DNA of 64,000 nucleotides from Labyrinthula sp. Ha (Eukaryota > Sar > Bigyra > Labyrinthulida > Labyrinthulaceae), in the NCBI GenBank assembly GCA_015227615.1, contig JAALGZ010000001.1:558001-622000 (forward strand), in the 5' to 3' direction. A program made the position numbers and the translations under genes. Under the pieces are notes generated by a model. The model was not told the DNA's origin. It saw only the letters and a list, made by a program, of their open reading frames with translations, and searched no databases. Within the stretch, counting starts at the first letter, position 1; the number at the start of each line of letters is the position of its first letter. Of the stretch, positions 1 to 11,000 are shown piece after piece.

Positions 1-1166
1 AGGGAAGAAATCCTAGATAATACCTCAGTAAATTGTCCTTCTGAGGATGGATGACTCTTTGTATTAAACTTATGGTGCTGCTTCATCAACTTAGACTTTG
101 ATGTTGTAGTAGTTAAAATTGTTATTCCACTTTGAGTCGTAGCCATTGTGGTCAGAGATCTCCTATTTTTACTTCTCTTTGATTTTGACTTCGATTTAGA
201 CTTACCAGACCGCGCTGATCCTTTAGCAGTTTCCAGCTTCTTTCTCTTGGACAATTTCCTTTTGGACTGGTGCTGTCTAATCACTGCCTCTGTATTCATA
301 TCCTCCAGCTCACCTTTTTTAGATTGAACAGGTTTTCCTTCTACACTTCTTCCTGCTGTTGCTCCCACACCACCTACAATTGCTACAGTTGGTGCAGGCG
401 CTGGTGGTGATACTTTATCTGACCCATTACCCTCTGATGAAAAATCTCCACTAAATTTAACTTTGGTCTCTGTCATCAGCCGAATTGATTTGTTCACTTC
501 TACCTGCTTCTTTCTACGAAAAACAGCAAATACAATCCCAAGCACAGCAAACGCCGAAGCTCCATAAATAACTCCACTTAAGTCATTCTCACCATTTCCA
601 TTGTTCTCTACATCGTCGTCATCTTCATCTAACGCATCAAACTGGTACCACAGGTAGTTCGGACCAAAATACATTATGTAGTCAAACTCCTCTTCTATAT
701 CAGGACAGGCTTCACAAACTTGTTCCATGCTTCGAGAGACTAATGAAGGCGCAACACAAAAATAGTCATATAGATTATTTTCGAACCCGGGAGCCTCTGG
801 ATCATCAGTTGGCTCAAATGAAAAATTTGTTGGTCGCAACGTTTGTCCTTCAACTTCAAGGTTGTAAAACATGGGGCGTAACTCAAACGAGTAGACAGCA
901 ACTCCATTCAATTCAGGGTCAAATTCGTTTCCGCAAACTTCAATTGAACAACCTGGAGATGAAGAAGACAAGCATCCTGTAACTTCCATTTCATTGACAT
1001 AGAAGACAGCTTCATTGTAATTTTGACTGCAACTCACCTCATTCACGTTCTTAAAAGTAAATTCTCGACAAGTGACCTCCGAGGCTTGAGAAACCACGCG
1101 CTGCGTACAAATAACAACAAGAAGTGCCAAGACTCTGCAAGAATCAGCAATTGTTAATATTCTCAT
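1..1166 (-). CDS. Type I membrane protein, 5' part of gene (runs off left edge)
   Basis: An open frame of 388 codons starts at an ATG preceded by an in-frame TAA 24 bases upstream, and is still open at the window edge. Residues 1-27 form a signal peptide (hydrophobic core LALLVVIC). Residues ~28-195 are a Cys-containing ectodomain with an acidic juxtamembrane stretch (EDDDDVENNGNGEND). A single transmembrane helix lies at ~196-216 (GVIYGASAFAVLGIVFAVF), followed by a stop-transfer RRKK. The cytoplasmic tail is basic and low-complexity, with Lys/Ser runs such as SKSKSKSKRSK. I recognise no family. The topology fits a cell-surface or endomembrane protein with a charged tail, which is inference. 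The 3' end and any later exons lie outside the window. Confidence 0.8.
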   Translation of the reverse strand, partial: MRILTIADSCRVLALLVVICTQRVVSQASEVTCREFTFKNVNEVSCSQNYNEAVFYVNEMEVTGCLSSSSPGCSIEVCGNEFDPELNGVAVYSFELRPMFYNLEVEGQTLRPTNFSFEPTDDPEAPGFENNLYDYFCVAPSLVSRSMEQVCEACPDIEEEFDYIMYFGPNYLWYQFDALDEDDDDVENNGNGENDLSGVIYGASAFAVLGIVFAVFRRKKQVEVNKSIRLMTETKVKFSGDFSSEGNGSDKVSPPAPAPTVAIVGGVGATAGRSVEGKPVQSKKGELEDMNTEAVIRQHQSKRKLSKRKKLETAKGSARSGKSKSKSKSKRSKNRRSLTTMATTQSGITILTTTTSKSKLMKQHHKFNTKSHPSSEGQFTEVLSRISS

Positions 1167-4100
1167 ACCTTTTTTCAGGATTCTCCTTATTCTTTATTCA
1201 ATGGGTTACTTCACTTCGGAAAATCTCAAATTAAAAAGACCAAAAGACGAGGTTTCAGTCCAACTTTTCATCATTCTTGAAAATTGCGTAACAGTTTAAC
1301 CGCTAATTTGAGTGAAACGGATCCAATATGATATTTGCCAGCTGTATTTAATTTGTGAGAACTTACCGGTAGAGACTAAATGGAATAGGTATACCAGTGG
1401 AATACTATTCCAGCTATAACAGAGAAACAATAAATGAAAAATGTCTTGGTAGAAAAGAAGTTTAATAAAATTTATTCATGATTTGCAGCTTTATCACGAA
1501 TCATGAACTATTTGAAATTTAGAAGTTTTTTAGATCCAATGGGAATAGATTTTGATGAAATTAAGTAGCATGTAAGACATCTTTCAAGGGTTGAGTACAT
1601 AGGGGTTGATGATATTTAATACTTAATATTAATAATATCTTCTGTTCTCGTTTGATTCATGTGTGAAAACCTACATGCTAGAGCAGTTAGAGTTTTGGAA
1701 ATGCTACCATACCCAAAACAAATAATTTTTGCTTTAAGTTTCGAAATTATTGAGTTTAAATAGCAGGAACAGTAAATACTCTAACCTTTTGTAGAACACA
1801 AGTGTTGATGCGGGTATTGTTTAGTAATCAAAATCATATTCTCGCTGATGACAGAAATTAACTTGGATCTAAGCCAACTTTCCTTCATTAGAAGGCTTTA
1901 CGACATTTTCCTTGTAGATGAGCTTTGTGAAAATCTATGTTTACATTTGACAAAATTTGAATCCTTTTGTTTCTACTAATTGTGAAATTGTTTGTCATTT
2001 TACAACAGAGATTCCTTTCTAGTTCGTTTTATTGTAGTATTAATAGTGATTAATAATGAAAAATGAGGTGGGCCAATGTATGTCGCTCAAACCCTTATAC
2101 ATATATGGGGAAAGCGCCAATGACAGAGGCAAGAAAGGCTTGTAAATATACAGACGAGCTTTTCAAGTACCAGAGATTAGAGTTTCTTAACAGTAATGTC
2201 GCTTCTACCTTGAACTTTCTTGGATGGAGAAACCTGTCTGTTCTTGGTTTAATTTTTCGAGATAGTCCCGTCTTGATGAATTCTTGAAGCAAAACAAATC
2301 TTTGATGAGAATGACTTAAAATAACTTTTAGTATACAAGAAAAAGACCATTTGAAAGTTCTCTCTTTTCTTATTCTTTCTATTTAATTTTATGAGTTCTG
2401 AATCAGACAAACTTAGCAATAATAAACGAAAAACTGACAAGCCAGCAACAATAATACATAATGATAACAAATAATGGACTCTCATTTTGCTTAAACTTTG
2501 TTTCATCGAAGCTAAATTCAAAATTGAAAGGTCGTTTTAATTTCTTATACTCCGAAAAGAAACAATATAACTTTTGTTAAGTTAGGTTTTGGTTGTGCAT
2601 ACTTTAGATTAGAAAATTTGAAAGAAAATAATGTATATCAATAATTGCCACAGTAATAGTTAATTTTCTTAGCCAATACTTCGTCTTTCTTAGTAAAATA
2701 ATAGTCTGGAGCGCTTTAAATAGTATTTCATAGGATCTTATAGGTTTACTCTTTTCTTTTGCCAGGATATACCGTGGTAAAACTTAATATCACCGTATTG
2801 TTTTAGTACATACTATTTTCAAGTGATACTTTTGCTCTTTATGTATCTAATTCAATTATTATATACAGAACTGCTATAGCATATTACACTTATCATCCTA
2901 TACATATTTAATTACTCACTTTTATTTTTTTATACTTGAGTACTGAAAGATACCTTTCTATTCTTTTCAGGTCAACCTGCATATTGGGCTAAATATGAAA
3001 GAGTTGCAGAGTTTATTTCTCAGCGAATTTCTTAATTTATTAAGAGCAAAACATATTTTATGAAATCAGTTTTTAATATCTCAGTAGTTACGTAAGATAG
3101 TATAGGATATGAGATATTTAATTTCATGTAGAACACCAAATACCGCGAAAATATTGCTCATCCAATTAATATCAACCAGAAAACAATGGTGAAACAGGTC
3201 ACCGCCCCTATAAACTATCAAGGTTAGCTCTTATTTTTAAGTTACACGTAGTTGTAAGCAATAGTGTTTTATCCTTTTTGTTATTAAGGGGTGCCAAAAA
3301 CCTTGTGAACGACTTTTTCAAAAATGCAGTATATTAGCCATATAATTAACAATATCCTTACACTCTTCTACAAAGGTCAAAACATATTGAAAGATGAACC
3401 TAGTACTTGCTCACATAAAAATTTAGTGGATTAAAACAATATAAAGTATAACAAAATCACGATTACTGAAAATAATGCATATAGTATTTCTTCGTTTTTG
3501 TCACGAAATCTTCCTCAACTATAATATTATCACCCACAATATATTTCACATTAAAAAAATTATTCAACTATATGTTTTATCAGGGTACTTGAAAAGGATG
3601 ATTACTTTAAACTCTAAAAAAGGCTAATTTTAAGGGCCCTTTTCACTAAGTTTACTGATCTCTAAAAAAAAATACATTCAAACGTAACATCATGAAGAAC
3701 AACTCTATAGATGATCTGATTCTTCTCAGACCCTAAGTATTGACTATACCTAACTTTTCTAACCATTTCTCAGGATATTTTTTCTCTAGTTAATTGTAAC
3801 TGAGCTAAACTTCACTCAGAAAAGTCAAATGTTGAAAACTTGCACATCTGATAATACGAAATCACTCAGTTTTGCTATAATCATCTAAGCTTTTGTACTG
3901 ATCAGCTCCCAGTATCTAAGAAACAATGTCTGTAACCTTTAATTCTGTTTTTGAGTAAAATTTCTCTGTTTTTCTAAAGAAAAGTCTATATTGGTGTGAA
4001 ATGTTGTTTTTCTCAACTCTAGTTCGTGTAATACCTAAAGAAATACCCATCTAGAGCTTAAACAGACCTTGACTAGAGAAGAACTAGCGAGGTTAGTTCT

Positions 4101-5889
4101 AGAAAAAGATTTTTTGGGAATCGAGGTATTCTATGTATATTTCGTAGCAATGTATCTTATTTGCAAGATCTCAAAAAGTTAGAATGATAATCTTAAATGT
4201 CAAATATTTCTCACTGGGTGACACCAACTAACTAAAGACTCTGAGAAATAGTTTCCAGCTAGAGATATAGATATTTTGATACTTTTCAGAGTTCTTCTTC
4301 GCCAAAATCGAGGAACTTACCCCTGAGCCACAACTAGAAATAATTGGCTTAATTTTTCTTGGCTCCGATCTCAGCTATAGCATAATCAAAACTGAGCTTC
4401 TAAATGGTAAAATACAAAAAAATAATACTCAAACATTGTGTAAAAGTATTTAGTGTAACTTAGAATAGAAAAAGATAAATTTTGAAGCTTATATTAGATT
4501 TAATTATACAAAACGTCGTTAGATTATCATAAATTACTATGCAAAAATATGTATTTTTTATTTTACGTACCATTAAGTATTCAAAAAACAATAGGTTTGG
4601 AACAGAGGGTGTCTTTATTTCTTAAGTAATATATATGTATTTAATTTTTTAAAAGATTTTGTTCTGTCTGTTTTTCTCATGTATCCCAGGTTAGAAAATG
4701 ATGTTTCTTGTTTTTAAAAGTTAAAAATCTTAGTCCTAGATTTATAAAACATATTTGGAATCATATCTAATGGAAAATACCTTATTTCTACTGATCATAA
4801 TATTATAAAAGGAATTAGAATAGAGCTTCTTCATATTCGCTAGTGCTTATTGGAGTCGATACACACTTCTTTTCTTGGCCTTCTACTGGCGAAACTCAGC
4901 GAGTCATTACTAATCATCACTCACCTAGGAATTACGACTACAAAGGATGAAGTTAGATTTGTTAAATTATATAAATTAGATAAAAAAGAGACAGGGTTAA
5001 AATACCAATATAAATAAATTAAACAATAAGGAAACACGAGCATTTTAGTGTATTTCGGACCACTAAGGTCGAGTCATTGTAACATGATTTAGTTTCGTGC
5101 CACGATTTCCATGAATTAACTTAAGGAAGTTATTAATCCTAGAAGTTCAACTGGAAGAAATTTAGTTGGCCATGGATTCTGTCATGATATCAGAACTTTC
5201 TTCTACATGTAGTTCTTGGAGCTATCAAAGAACAGCTAACTGAAGTTGACCAGAAAGATAAATCCGGACTTTTTTCAGAAAAATCAAAACCACGGCTATT
5301 TTGAGATAGTTTTAAGCATGTTGAAAACCTCATCGAGAAAATGTGGTTTTAGGGGGTCCAGTTCTTTAAATCGTGTTCTTTGGAGGTTCCAGTTACATCC
5401 CAGATATTTATGTAATGCTTAGAAGATTATTCAGCTGCATAAGTCTAAGCAAAAGGGTGAAACATCAGATCTTAGTGCTTAGGATGCATTTGAGTGAGTG
5501 AATGAAACTGTAATTAACCATAAAATGAATAAAATCGTACTAAATCTTGTTTTTTCTCTTCTTAGCAGCAGATACATTTTACAACGATTTTGAAAGAACT
5601 TTGTAACTTGTAGATAAAAAGATTAGATACCATTTTAAGAATTTAATACAGAACCTAAGGCATTAGAACAAAAAAGTCTCAACTTTAGCCCGACCTTGCA
5701 ACTAGCTTTCTATCATCAGTTAGCTTATTCAATTTACTCAGAAAATACCCGAAGTCGCAGGTGTCAACTCAAGATGGATTTTAAAACAAAAAGAAGCGAA
5801 ATTTCAAGGTGTCTACAAGTCACTGTGGCCTTTAAATCTCAATATATCTCTTTCACTAGTTTGTGCTCTATTTCATGGAACCGTTTTTA
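1167..5889. other. Gene-poor AT-rich stretch
   Basis: I see no open frame with protein-like composition, no recognised domain and no clear RNA gene. Open frames here are short, conflict between strands and have hydrophobic or low-complexity translations typical of AT-rich noncoding DNA. Genes in this organism can be split by ~29-nt introns, so a gene made of very short exons cannot be fully excluded. Confidence 0.5.
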
Positions 5890-5890
5890 G

Positions 5891-5914
5891 GCTAGCCTAT
5901 GGTAGACCATTCTT
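5891..5914 (+). repeat. Left terminal inverted repeat
   Basis: It starts GCTAGCCTATGGTAG and continues ACCATTCTT. It pairs with the reverse complement of the right repeat with three mismatches. The first eight bases with the preceding G form GGCTAGCC, itself a palindrome. Confidence 0.65.
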
Positions 5915-6907
5915 CCGGCAGGGATAATGGCAGAACCTGAAGGAAGCCTTTGGAAGGCCACTCTTTTTCATGCTACCAATAGCAGAACCGGAGGCCAAGA
6001 GGTCACAAAGTACAAAATTCTTTAAAAGTACAAAATACAAATGACAAGCAAGAAATAAAGAGGCCTCAGACGAGGCTGAAAGTAACATAATATACCACCA
6101 AAACGAAGAACAAACGGCTCAGGCAGATGATTTAGCCTTGTACAGAGGATCTACACCAGAAGCAATATTCGAAGTACTTGGCAACGTAGTTGCAAACAGA
6201 CTTATATGTATAAGAGCTTCTCCCAACCGCTTTTCAAAGGAAATCACACAAAGAATTTTTTGATCTAGTCAAATAATGTTAAGAAGGTGTAGTGTAAGTT
6301 GCATTTACCCTGGGTTATGTATTCTTGGATTAAACATTAATTTTGATCTTGATCTTGCAAAATACATTTTTCAAGTTATGTGTTTAGATTACCGAGATCA
6401 TGAAGTAAAACTGAATGAAAACAGAATAAATCTTAGATCTGATATAAAACCTCAACCAGTGAGGATGATTTGATTCCTAGCAATTCCTAACACTCCCTTA
6501 ATAGCCGTAGAAGTTGCACTTCATCGAGAATTTCCAAGGATTTACTTCAACAAAAGTTTACCTTAATGTGAATTAAAAAGAGCTAGAAAAGATGGAAAGA
6601 TTCCTAGTATACAAATATTTAAATTTTAATGTAAACTGGACCAAAATATCTAACTAAAGATGGAAGGCTTAAATTTTACTACACACCTCCCATCCCTTTC
6701 TTCCAACCAATCCTGTTTCATCAGATAAAGTTATCCTAAAGTACTCACCTCACCAATCCTTCCTTCAATCAAAATTATCACCCAGACTGAAATCCTCCTT
6801 AAAAAATAATAATAAGTTTGCTATTGACTCATGCTATTATTTTTGGTATCGTGATGCATCAGCTGAGAATAGAAACATCTTCAGGATCCTTCACTCACGG
6901 TATTTTT

Positions 6908-7335
6908 TTATGCAACGTGAGATATAACTTCTTTAAGGCAGTTTTCAAAATAAGTGCCTAGGCTTCTATTCAAAGAGACATAAACAATGCATACTTCCTG
7001 ATACCTATGCCTACGCTCAATCATGAAACCCATAATATACCTTTCTTTCTCAGCAGCAACTGTGAACCCTGAGCCGTCTGTCCACCTCAACCTATATGTA
7101 TAAATAAAAAATTCTAAATCTAAGCCCCTTGCAAGAGCTATCCATTTTCCATCATAAATCAGCTAAAGTAGTACACTAGGTTTTTTAACAAAACCTAACC
7201 CCAACAGTATATTCGTTTTCTGTTGGTCTTCCTTCGTTATATTGGACAATATTTGGGAATTTTTCAATGCGCTTGAAACCGGCTACCTTGCTAGTTAAAA
7301 GAAATGGGGTTTTAATTGAATCTTTATTTCTGTCA
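6908..7335 (-). pseudogene. Coding-like relic inside the TIR element, family unknown
   Basis: Two neighbouring minus-strand pieces have convincing amino-acid composition. The upstream piece contains VAGFKRIEKFPNIVQYNEGR; the downstream one contains YRLRWTDGSGFTVAAEKER and ends with TAA at 6908. They are separated by about 45 bases with stops, beginning GTTAGG and ending in TTTAG. That could be decay, or an intron longer than the ~29-nt introns elsewhere in the window. I do not recognise the family. Because it sits inside inverted repeats it may be transposon cargo or a transposase fragment; this is inference. Confidence 0.35.
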
Positions 7336-7607
7336 AAAAAGTTAAATTATTGGTTTTATATGACTTGAAACTCTTTTTCTGCATTAAAAGTGCGTTCAAC
7401 AGTTTTCCCTTTCAAAAAAATAAAAATCTTATTCATCTTATTGTTCACTCCCTGCTTTCTTTTGTCATTTTCCTGATTTTTTTTCTTCTTTTCTTGCTTC
7501 TTTCATTCTTACTTCATTACTTTGCTTCTGTATTTTCTTGATTGATTTGTTTCTTTGTTGGTTTTAAGATTGAAATTTTGGGAAATTGTGTTATTGATAG
7601 TACCAAT

Positions 7608-7631
7608 AAAAGTGGCCTACCATAGGCTAGC
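7608..7631 (-). repeat. Right terminal inverted repeat
   Basis: Its reverse complement starts GCTAGCCTATGGTAG and continues GCCACTTTT, matching the left repeat at 21 of 24 positions. It is followed by TTA. Confidence 0.65.
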
Positions 7632-7764
7632 TTAAATAAGAAATATTTCTTATTTCATTGTTTGTACAAGATTTTTTTTTCCTCTCCTACTAAAATTTTT
7701 TGGTTTGGACTTTGTTTTACAGAAGTAATTTCAAGTCTTAGGAATTACCCAAAAGCTTAGAACA

Positions 7765-7847
7765 TACCGTTATGTAACGGTAGAAATTGATGTGCAGTGG
7801 TGTTGCAGTTGATGACCTTACCGTTATCTCGCGGTATTATCACGGTA
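7765..7847. promoter_or_regulatory. Cluster of TACCGTTA inverted repeats
   Basis: A perfect 8-bp-arm palindrome, TACCGTTA-TG-TAACGGTA, lies at 7765-7782. A second TACCGTTA follows at 7819 with a facing CACGGTA at 7841. The cluster ends 63 bp before the ATG of the broken LRR-like gene. It may be a binding site or promoter of that gene; the function is inference. Confidence 0.3.
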
Positions 7848-7910
7848 GAGAGTTTCGTTTAGGAAGTTTAATATGAATATTTAGTCTTGGCTTTCTATTA
7901 ACGGAATAAA

Positions 7911-9379
7911 ATGGAACACTTTTTGTACGTTAGTATTGGTCCTTATTTAACATCAAATACAAACAATAAAAGAATTCATACAGAGCAAGAGATGAATGTT
8001 TTACACAAAAAGGAAAGAAAATTAGATGGAGAAGAACGAAGAATTCAAAGTACAAATTCTATCTCTGATGAAATAGCCCAAAGTAGTTTACTAGTCTTTT
8101 CTTAGCTTCTAGTGGATCAACTTGTGATAAAAGGAATGTTAGAACGAAAAAAAAATGAAAGAAAAATAAAGCAACAGGTAGAAGCTAATTTAGAAGAAAA
8201 CAATATTTTGAGCTTTAAATCAACTGAAACTTTCAATCACCTAAGAGGTGGTGTTGATGAAATACAAGATCAATTCTCAAGAAGTAACAAGAAAGCAAAA
8301 TGAACTGTTATTTGTGGAGTATTTGTTTCAATTATGTTTTTTTCTGCTTCTCTTATACTATTTTTACAGAAATCCGAAAATATAACTGAAAATAATAAAT
8401 CTAAAGAAGAAATAGATAATGGATGTACTTTTGAAGATATAGATATATCAAGAACTATTATTGAAGAAAATGCAAAATATATTGAACAATATAATGAAAA
8501 TATTGTGAATAGGTATCTTGAAATTTCAAATATTGAACTAAACTGTCTTTCTAAGGATTCTTTTAATCTTATTAAATTATCTTCATTTGAACTTAATATT
8601 GAGTTCTATAAAGTTTCTATTGGTGTATTAGCTGAAAATACTTTGGCAAAATGCTTTCTGAAAATTCTAGCTTAAGTTTTTATTCTTCAAAAGTTAGTAT
8701 TTTTCATGATCAGGAGGTTAAAATTAGAAGTATAAATTTTGACTCCACAGTAATTAAACAGTATCCAAACTATTCTCCAGCTGACAAACTATATTTTCAA
8801 TATATTCCAAACTTTATTCTTACAATTAATTTATTGACATTTATATCAAATACCTCAAGACAAACTTTGACGTTTAATAACATTTTTGACGACTATACTT
8901 TAGACTATTTTCATAGTATACTCATTAATGAAATAATTACCATTAGATTCACTGATTCATTTGGTGGAATTTACTTCAAGGAAAACTCAATAACATATTT
9001 ACCAAAATATTTTTTTACCTCCGATGCTTTTATTTTTAATTCTTCCTTAGCAACAATAGGGTTTCAAGAAAATAGGGAATTAACTCTTATGCACGAAGAG
9101 GCTTTTTCAGATTTTTTTAGAGAAAATACATCTCTTTATTTTGGTTACTGTGAAAACTTAAGAAAATTACTAAGAAGTATTATGGATCTTGATTTAAGGC
9201 TATTGGATATAACAAGTACTGCAATTGAAGATTTTGAAGGGATAGACTTCTCTGGCTTTATAAATTTAGAATACTTGAGGACTGATAGATCTCATGTAAA
9301 CCCAACTTGTGAAGAAGAGAAAAGTTTCAAGGAACAATATGGAATCAGTGAAAATATTCAGATTGAAACTTGTACTTAG
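7911..9379 (+). pseudogene. Broken gene for single-pass membrane protein with LRR-like ectodomain
   Basis: One frame runs from the ATG at 7911 to 8675, interrupted by an in-frame TAG (8103-8105) and TGA (8301-8303). Coding then continues in the next frame from about 8651 to a stop at 9379. The ancestral product had a charged N-terminal region of ~130 residues, one transmembrane helix coded at ~8304-8363 (ICGVFVSIMFFSASLILFLQ) and a long ectodomain. Near the C terminus are leucine-rich-repeat-like segments (LRKLLRSIMDLDLRLLDI, FINLEYLRTD) and cysteines at both ends. Codon use and hydrophobic spacing are otherwise well kept, so inactivation looks recent. Read-through of the two stops is possible in principle but would not repair the frameshift. 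Confidence 0.7.
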
Positions 9380-9449
9380 TCGATGTACAAATGTTTGTAC
9401 TAAATGAGCACACAAATACCTTGTTGAGAAATTGCAAGAGACAATAGTT

Positions 9450-11000
9450 CTTTGTAAGGTCTTTTAATACTTTTTTATCCATGTGAAACTGAAATATATA
9501 GGTTCTATTTATATTATTATCCCTGAATAAGGGTTTCAGCTTGAAGATATTCCTTTGTTACACTGAACTTGTTCTGTTGTATATTTTTGAGAAGTTTTTA
9601 TAATATTTCAGATGGTTGGAGGAGTCCCACCTTGATTTCTTTGGAAAATCCCAGATATCTGCATTGTAGATTAACTACGCCAGGATGGTGCATCTATCGA
9701 TGTTGAGCTTCTGTTTTTCTTTCAGTAAGTTTGATCTCAAGGAATGGCGTTAATGTTCCATTGTATTTTTGGCACTTATATTTTATTTAGAATTTACTTT
9801 TCTGCTATTCTATTTGTACCAAAAGAGTTCCCAGGTATTAGAATAAGCTGACTGATTCCACTTCGGACATGTTCATTTCGATATTTACTATAGTTTTCCT
9901 AGTCAGTTCTGCTATTCTATTTTCTGCATGAGTTACTGCTCTGGTTCCAACTCATGATCGTTTTGAATTACATTAAGGAACCTGGAGTCCTTGTGAAGCA
10001 AGAACGCGAGCTTTGGCCAAAACAGTAGTCTCAACCTTCAAAGCAAGGTCCTCGAGCTATTTTCTTGATAACCTCATTGAGTTCCAACTTTTGTGCAACT
10101 TCAATATCTTTGTCTTTCTTAAGTTTATCTGTAATCTGGATGTTTTTTGGAGATTACTCAGTTGAGTGCGAAGTGGACTATCTCTCCCTCTTCTCTAAAA
10201 AATCTATCGATCTCATTTACGAATATCGGGAGTTGGACCTTTTCTTTTAGGAGTTCTGCTTTTTCGCGAATTTTATTTTAGAATCAGGAGATCGTGCTGT
10301 TAAAAAATATTGTGCAAAGATAGGGTGAAAGAGATTCACCCTCCACAACACCCTCTAGTTATGTTCACACATAAAGAGTGTTTTCCTCCACCTATGTATT
10401 TATAGTAAATAAGACTATATAGATAAGTTAGCTTTACCCTTAGATTTTGAAGTTTGTCATACTCATCCTGACCCATGTCAATAAGCTTCTGAAATATCGG
10501 TTCAAGGCCCTTACAGAAATACACAAAGTTAAGTTATAGTCTAAAATTTTCTTAGATACTTTTCCCATAGTTATTTTGAGCACCTATATCTCATGTAGGA
10601 TTGAGTTTCCTTCTCTAATACTAATTTGATATACTGCCAGCTTCTGTAGTTGGATCTGCAGCTCAAGATTTGTCAGTCTTGTGATGAGTTCAAATATTAA
10701 TTTTGAAAGTGTGCTCAGCAGATAGCTACTTGGATCTTAGTTCTCAGCTGTGGCAGTGTACAAGAAAAGAATCTTGTCGTTATAGAAGTATATTTCATTT
10801 TGCTTGTCAAAGTCTTCAGTTGCAAAGAATATGGTAATTGTACTTCAGACTAATTTAGGAACACAGATGACTTCTCGGGGACTGGTTCTTAAATCCCATT
10901 ATCTGGAGATACCTTGTTGTTTTATAGTATTCTCAGATCAATGTTTATTTCTTCCTTAGCAGTCGCCCTGTTTTTTTATTTCCTTCTCTGTTACATAGTT
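9450..11000 (-). mobile_element. Non-LTR retrotransposon (LINE) relic, reverse transcriptase region
   Basis: On the minus strand, pieces in several frames match the order of motifs in non-LTR reverse transcriptases. Near 10.3 kb is GVVEGESLSPYLCTIFFN (the GxxQGxPLSPxLF box). Near 9.84 kb is a YLGTLL segment following VESVSLF. Near 9.66 kb is LIYNADIWDF (the LLYGxExW region). Many stops and frame changes show it is long dead. The 5' limit is not visible; no endonuclease domain was recognised between 11 and 12.3 kb. The clade cannot be assigned by eye. Confidence 0.6.

Larger units (their letters stand above)
5890..7631. mobile_element. TIR-bounded DNA transposon relic, 1.74 kb
   Basis: The ends are 24-bp inverted repeats matching at 21 positions, beginning GCTAGCCTATGGTAG on both sides. 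If one base was lost at the right end, both ends read GGCTAGCC and are flanked by TTA. A 3-bp TTA/TAA duplication is typical of PIF/Harbinger elements, but no Harbinger transposase is recognisable inside. The interior has coding-like sequence on the minus strand nearest the right end and scattered protein-like fragments on the plus strand (near 6120-6270). The alternative is a non-autonomous element that captured unrelated DNA. The superfamily is inferred from the ends only. Confidence 0.55.

Noticed and set aside
743-982. Plus-strand open frame of 79 codons
   Set aside because: It is the antisense shadow of the long membrane-protein gene on the minus strand, which has a signal peptide, a transmembrane helix and a sensible tail.
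7911-8303. Possibility of an alternative genetic code (TAG and TGA read as amino acids)
   Set aside because: Intact genes end at TGA (exonuclease, MPN-like, CLP1) and TAA (V-ATPase F) exactly where their families end, and the same locus also has a frameshift, so decay explains it better.
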